64,000 bases of DNA from Anaeromicrobium sediminis (GTDB lineage: Bacteria; Bacillota; Clostridia; Peptostreptococcales; Thermotaleaceae), in assembly GCF_002270055.1 (NCBI RefSeq), contig NZ_NIBG01000017.1, positions 1 to 64,000 on the forward strand, read 5' to 3'. The notes under the pieces are model-generated. The model saw only the letters and a program-made list of their open reading frames with translations. It searched no databases and was not told where the DNA came from. Made by a program: the position numbers and the translations under genes. Below are positions 60,117-64,000 of this stretch, one piece after another (the first letter of the stretch is position 1; each line of letters begins with the position of its first letter).

Positions 60117-60164
60117 TTTTTTTACTTATCGGCAGTTTTGAAAATTTATAATTTCATATAGAGT

Positions 60165-60199
60165 AAAAAAAGACGCCAAATTTATTTAGCGTCTTTTTA
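60165..60199 (-). terminator. terminator after prfA
   Basis: AAAAAGACGC and GCGTCTTTTT form a stem around CAAATTTATTTA directly beyond the prfA stop codon. Confidence 0.9.
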
Positions 60200-61267
60200 T
60201 TATTCTATGCTTTTTAATTTCTCTGCTTGGTCTGTAGTAATTAATGAATCTATTATTTCGTCTATTACTCCATCTAGTATTTGATCTAATTTGTAAAGAG
60301 TTAAGTTAATTCTATGGTCTGTAACTCTTCCTTGTGGGAAGTTGTAAGTTCTAATTCTCTCACTTCTGTCTCCCGTACCAACTTGAGATTTTCTCTCTTG
60401 AGCTATCTCAGCATTTTGTGCTGCTAATTCTCTATCGTAGATTCTGGCCTTTAATATTTTAAATGCCTTATCCTTATTTTTAAGCTGAGATTTTTCATCC
60501 TGGCAAGATACAACTATACCTGTAGGTATGTGAGTAAGTCTTACGGCTGAGTCTGTAGTATTAACGGACTGACCACCATTTCCAGATGATCTGAATACAT
60601 CTACACGTACATCATTCATATTAACATCTATTTCCACATCGTTTACTTCAGGTAAAACGGCTACAGTTGTGGTAGATGTATGGATTCTTCCACCAGATTC
60701 AGTAGCTGGGATTCTTTGTACTCTATGAACTCCACTTTCAAATTTAAGTCTAGAGTAAGCCCCCTTACCCTTGATCATAAATACAACTTCCTTTATTCCA
60801 CCTACTCCAGTTTCACTTAAACTCATCATTTCAACTTTCCAACGTTGTCTTTCAGCATATCTTGTGTACATTCTAAGTAAATCAGAACCAAATAATCCTG
60901 CTTCATCTCCACCAGCACCAGCTCTAATTTCCACTAATACGTTTTTCTCATCATTAGGGTCCTTAGGAATTAATAATAATTTCAAGTTAGCTTCAATATC
61001 TGGAAGTCTATCTTCAAGATCACTTAATTCCATCTTAGCCATATCTCTGAATTCTTCATCATCACTTTCTTCTAAGATAGATTTGGCCTCTGCAATTCCG
61101 TCTTTAACTTCCTTATATTCCTTGTACTGATTAACTATAGGTTCCATATCCGATAATTCTTTAATATATTTTTGCCATACCTTTTGGTCACCTATAATTT
61201 CCGGGTCTGCAACTTTATTACTAAGGTCTTTATACTTATCTTCAATAAAATCTAATTTTTCAAACAT
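60200..61267 (-). CDS. prfA: peptide chain release factor 1
   Basis: 355 residues. Stop-codon recognition tripeptide PAT in [15 protein letters not shown] and the universal GGQ in [18 protein letters not shown] identify RF1 (UAA/UAG). [12 protein letters not shown]-like [20 protein letters not shown] is present. Start ATG follows GAGGTGATATA. prmC, encoding the methyltransferase that modifies the GGQ glutamine, is immediately upstream. Confidence 0.97.
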   Translation of the reverse strand: MFEKLDFIEDKYKDLSNKVADPEIIGDQKVWQKYIKELSDMEPIVNQYKEYKEVKDGIAEAKSILEESDDEEFRDMAKMELSDLEDRLPDIEANLKLLLIPKDPNDEKNVLVEIRAGAGGDEAGLFGSDLLRMYTRYAERQRWKVEMMSLSETGVGGIKEVVFMIKGKGAYSRLKFESGVHRVQRIPATESGGRIHTSTTTVAVLPEVNDVEIDVNMNDVRVDVFRSSGNGGQSVNTTDSAVRLTHIPTGIVVSCQDEKSQLKNKDKAFKILKARIYDRELAAQNAEIAQERKSQVGTGDRSERIRTYNFPQGRVTDHRINLTLYKLDQILDGVIDEIIDSLITTDQAEKLKSIE

Positions 61268-61314
61268 TATATCACCTCGTAATGGATACTTTAACAGTTT
61301 ATTTTATCATTTTT

Positions 61315-62175
61315 TTACTTTTTTATCAAGGTAGCCATGACTACCCTTTCAATACCGCTTAAATCCTTTATTTTTTCTATGTTTTCATACCTACCGTCAT
61401 TTTTAAACAAATCTGCCACCAATTGTCCCTGGTCATGACCTACTTCAAAGGCTACTAATCCTTCTTCTCTTAAATAGTTTGGACTCATCCTTACTATTTT
61501 CCTATAAAAATCTAGACCATCTTCTCCGCCATCTAATGCAAGACGGGGCTCATACTTGGACACTTCTATCTGTAGGTCATCTATGTGCTTTTTAGGTATA
61601 TAAGGGGGGTTTGATACGATTATATCCAATTTTTTCATAGAATCTTCATCTATTGGAGTAAATAAGTCTCCCTTTAAGAACTTTATTTCCTTTTCTCTCA
61701 AGTTATTCTTAGCATTTTTACCTGCCACCTTTAATGGAATGTCACTTATATCTACCCCATATAATTCTGTAGCATTAGTAAATTTTCCTAAACTTATTAT
61801 TACGGCACCACTACCTACCCCTAATTCTAGTATGGATTTAGTTTCATTTTTCTTTGCCCAGTCTATAACTGCCTCTACTAATATTTCCGTATCAGGTCTT
61901 GGAACTAATACTCCAGTCTCCACGTAAAAATCCATTCCCATAAACTCTTGGTTATTAGTTATATATTGTAGAGGTATTCCACTCTTTCTTTTTTCTATAG
62001 ATTCCATATATTTTGAGTATTCATCTTCACTTAATATATTATTCTTATTTATTATTAAAAATAATCTATCCTTTTTTATTATATTACATAAGAGAACCTC
62101 TGCATCTAACAGAGGTGTTCTCACTCTTTCTAAGTTTTCAAATCCTAATTCCAAGGCTTCCTTTATTGTTACCAC
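61315..62175 (-). CDS. prmC: release factor glutamine methyltransferase
   Basis: 286 residues. SAM-binding SILELGVGSGAVIISLGK and catalytic NPPY in DIIVSNPPYIPKKHID are intact, and RPDTEILVEAVIDW is typical. Methylates the GGQ Gln of RF1/RF2. The GTG start lies inside the yqhQ stop region (TTGTGGTAA), a 7-bp overlap that couples translation. Confidence 0.95.
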   Translation of the reverse strand: MVTIKEALELGFENLERVRTPLLDAEVLLCNIIKKDRLFLIINKNNILSEDEYSKYMESIEKRKSGIPLQYITNNQEFMGMDFYVETGVLVPRPDTEILVEAVIDWAKKNETKSILELGVGSGAVIISLGKFTNATELYGVDISDIPLKVAGKNAKNNLREKEIKFLKGDLFTPIDEDSMKKLDIIVSNPPYIPKKHIDDLQIEVSKYEPRLALDGGEDGLDFYRKIVRMSPNYLREEGLVAFEVGHDQGQLVADLFKNDGRYENIEKIKDLSGIERVVMATLIKK

Positions 62176-63119
62176 AAGTCCATCTCCTCGTCTTTCACTA
62201 TAACACTCTCAAGTGCCTTTATGGCCACTTCTATTTGTTTATCATCCGGTTCTTTAGTAGTTAGCTTTTGCATTAAAAGTCCTGGGTAACTTATCATACA
62301 AATGAACTTAGATCTTCTCTTTCCTGCCCATTTTATAATTTCATAGGATATGCCTCCTACTACAGGAATTAATACAAATCTAGATAGGACTCTCATCATT
62401 ACACTAGGCCAACCTATAGTTGAGAATAATATTAAACTTATGATCATAACTATCATTAAAAAACTAGTTCCACATCTAGGATGTAGGGTTGTGAATTTCT
62501 TTACATTTTCCACTGTTAATGGTTGCCCGCTTTCATAGCAGTGGATAGTTTTATGCTCTGCACCATGATATTGAAATACCCTTTGTATATCCTTCATTCT
62601 AGATATTAAAACTATATATGCTACAAACATGAATATTCTTACAAAACCTTCTGCTAAATTTAAAGCTAAGTTACTAGTGGTAAATTTCTTTACAAATTGT
62701 GTAAGTAATGTGGGAGTTATGATAAAAAGTCCCACACCCATTACAAGGGCAAAGAACACGGACATGTATATTAGTATATCTCCAGTTTTATCTCCAAATT
62801 TATTTTCTATCCAAAGTTCAAACTTACTTTTCTTATAATCTTCTTCTTCCTCATAAAATTCTGCTGAATAAGTAAGAGCACGAACTCCCACTACCATGGA
62901 ATCAATAAGGGCAAAGACACCTCTTATTAATGGCGTTTTTGCTATTTTACTTTTAAAAAGAGGACTTACTTTTTCTTTTTTTACTTCTATTTCAGAATCA
63001 GGCTTTCTTACGGCTATGGCAATATCCTCAGGACCTCTCATCATGACCCCTTCAATTATGGCCTGACCACCTATACTTGTGGGTCTTGCTTGTTTTAAAA
63101 ATATTTTTTCAAAATCCAC
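62169..63119 (-). CDS. yqhQ: DUF1385 membrane protein YqhQ
   Basis: 316 residues with four or five hydrophobic segments. GGQAIIEGVMMRGPEDIAIAVRKPD at the N-terminus and FQYHGAEHKTIHCYESG near 180 plus HPRCGTSFLMIVMIISLI are the signature of DUF1385/YqhQ. Function unknown; a metal-dependent role is suggested by the conserved His/Cys/Glu. GTG start after GAGAGGAAGATTAGA. Heads a yqhQ-prmC-prfA unit, with the second five-hairpin element 86 bp upstream. Confidence 0.9.
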   Translation of the reverse strand: MDFEKIFLKQARPTSIGGQAIIEGVMMRGPEDIAIAVRKPDSEIEVKKEKVSPLFKSKIAKTPLIRGVFALIDSMVVGVRALTYSAEFYEEEEDYKKSKFELWIENKFGDKTGDILIYMSVFFALVMGVGLFIITPTLLTQFVKKFTTSNLALNLAEGFVRIFMFVAYIVLISRMKDIQRVFQYHGAEHKTIHCYESGQPLTVENVKKFTTLHPRCGTSFLMIVMIISLILFSTIGWPSVMMRVLSRFVLIPVVGGISYEIIKWAGKRRSKFICMISYPGLLMQKLTTKEPDDKQIEVAIKALESVIVKDEEMDLW

Positions 63120-63204
63120 TCTAATCTTCCTCTCATAAATGTCCTATATTTGATTTTAGCACAAATTTTTATATATTGTAAATGTCCAAAGGTTGGTTAA
63201 CCTA

Positions 63205-63321
63205 TAAAAAAGCATACTCCGTATGCTTCGCTATGGAACCCTATGGTTCCCTTCGACGCAACTAAAGTTGCTGAACACCCTCCTTTAAAGAGGCAGGGGA
63301 ATCCTTCCCCTACAACCCCTT
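63205..63321 (-). repeat. five-hairpin element, copy B
   Basis: Stems: AAGCATAC/GTATGCTT (63210-63217, 63221-63228), GGAACC/GGTTCC (63235-63250), GCAAC/GTTGC (63258-63262, 63267-63271), CCTC/GAGG and GGGGAA/TTCCCC (63296-63301, 63305-63310). Relative to copy A, stem 1 has a compensatory T-A to G-C change and stem 3 is wholly different yet still pairs. On the minus strand it ends in the stem-1 hairpin plus TTTTTT. Confidence 0.9.
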
Positions 63322-63369
63322 CATTTTTTATCCATAGATTTTTATATATTATAATTTCCTTGGGGATAA

Positions 63370-63412
63370 AAAAAACCTTAAGCTTAAATATATTAAGTCT
63401 TAAGGTTTTATA
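63370..63412 (-). terminator. terminator after tdk
   Basis: AACCTTAAG and CTTAAGGTT pair, with inner TTAA/TTAA pairs, and the minus strand continues TTTTTTTT. Confidence 0.85.
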
Positions 63413-63414
63413 TA

Positions 63415-63993
63415 TTAATCCCTTGGTACTTCGTGATGTAATCTACATCTAGCTTCATAACTTTCTGTAGCTCCCACTAAAATAGTAGGCTCATCGTACC
63501 CGGCAGGTTTTCCATTTATAAGTCTTTGTGTTCTATGGGCTGGATCTCCACAAATCATGCATACAGCTGTTATTTTGTCCACAAATTCTGCAATTGCTAA
63601 AAGTTCTGGTGTAGGTCCAAAGGGTTCTCCCCTAAAATCCATATCAAGCCCAGCTGCGATTACTCTTAGTCCCTTATTGGCTAATTGTCTTGCAACATTT
63701 ACTACTTCCTTATCTAAAAATTGTACTTCGTCTATGGCAACTACTTCCGTATCCATGTCCACATGGCCTAATATTTCACATGCCTTTTCTATTAAAATTG
63801 CATCATTCTTTTGTCCACTGTGGGATACTACTTCATCCACACTATATCTGTTATCTATAGCAGGTTTAAATACTAGAACTTTTTGCTTTGCTATTTTTGC
63901 CCTCTTTGTTCTTCTTATTAATTCTTCACTTTTACCACTATACATAGGGCCAACTACAACTTCTATCCAACCATGGTGAGTGGGTCCGTACAT
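63415..63993 (-). CDS. tdk: thymidine kinase
   Basis: 192 residues, type II thymidine kinase that salvages thymidine to dTMP. Walker [47 protein letters not shown] and the zinc/lasso region [15 protein letters not shown] with a later RCRLHHE are intact. The start ATG lies 7 bases inside the window edge, so its ribosome-binding site is not visible. In related genomes tdk sits near prfA/prmC, as here. Confidence 0.96.
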   Translation of the reverse strand: MYGPTHHGWIEVVVGPMYSGKSEELIRRTKRAKIAKQKVLVFKPAIDNRYSVDEVVSHSGQKNDAILIEKACEILGHVDMDTEVVAIDEVQFLDKEVVNVARQLANKGLRVIAAGLDMDFRGEPFGPTPELLAIAEFVDKITAVCMICGDPAHRTQRLINGKPAGYDEPTILVGATESYEARCRLHHEVPRD

Positions 63994-64000
63994 TATTTTG

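Larger units (their letters stand above)
59806..60199. other. gap between prfA and antiporter genes
   Basis: 394 bp with the prfA terminator, the five-hairpin element and AT-rich sequence that should hold the antiporter promoter. No gene seen. Confidence 0.6.

Overview
The window looks like chromosome from a low-GC, anaerobic, spore-forming and flagellated member of the Clostridia. Markers are SpoIIID, a SpoIIQ-like M23 protein and SpoIID (sporulation), rod proteins FlhO/FlhP and a FlgJ-like protein (flagella), and an F-type ATP synthase whose c subunits carry a Na+-binding signature. A relative of Alkaliphilus or another marine/saline anaerobe fits, but that is inference. All supported genes read on the minus strand except spoIIID.

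Layout. (1) 1-26.8 kb is a surface-polysaccharide locus. It has sugar-nucleotide supply (ManA, two tandem phosphohexomutases, GalU, WecB, WecC), a priming phosphoglycosyltransferase, three GT4 glycosyltransferases, an ABC exporter, an O-antigen ligase/polymerase-like protein, an O-acetylation pair (AlgI-like MBOAT plus AlgJ/X-like SGNH), a polysaccharide deacetylase and two tandem heparinase II/III-family proteins. UDP-ManNAcA is the predicted uronic-acid precursor. (2) 26.8-36.8 kb is conserved backbone with gene order close to Bacillus subtilis: fabZ, flgJ-like, flhP, flhO, mbl, spoIIID, spoIIQ-like, spoIID, murA, ywmB, yueI. (3) 37.4-45.4 kb is the complete atp operon (atpZ-I-B-E1-E2-F-H-A-G-D-C). 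It includes a fused four-helix c subunit that keeps the ion-binding carboxylate in only one of its two hairpins. (4) 45.8-51.9 kb is an inserted catabolic module: CoA-transferase A/B, a BKACE-type beta-keto acid cleavage enzyme, a class III aminotransferase, a dicarboxylate/amino-acid:cation symporter and a DUF3870 protein. It looks like a route for fermenting an (acidic) beta-amino acid. (5) 52-64 kb returns to backbone: mnaA/wecB, tagO, comEB, upp, rpiB, ywlE, ywlC, a ZIP transporter, a CPA2 antiporter, prfA, prmC, yqhQ, tdk.

The non-coding DNA is unusually structured. Many gaps hold imperfect palindromes built from degenerate 6-8 bp units in three sequence flavours. The 644-bp gap between atpC and yueI contains a 327-bp near-complete palindrome flanked by further inverted partial copies. 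Two intergenic elements of about 115 bp (near 60.0 and 63.2 kb) share a five-hairpin architecture with compensatory base changes and end in a U-tract terminator on the minus strand. They are the best candidates here for an undescribed structured RNA or mobile element. A 60-bp in-frame relic of manA beside the second phosphohexomutase records a past tandem duplication.
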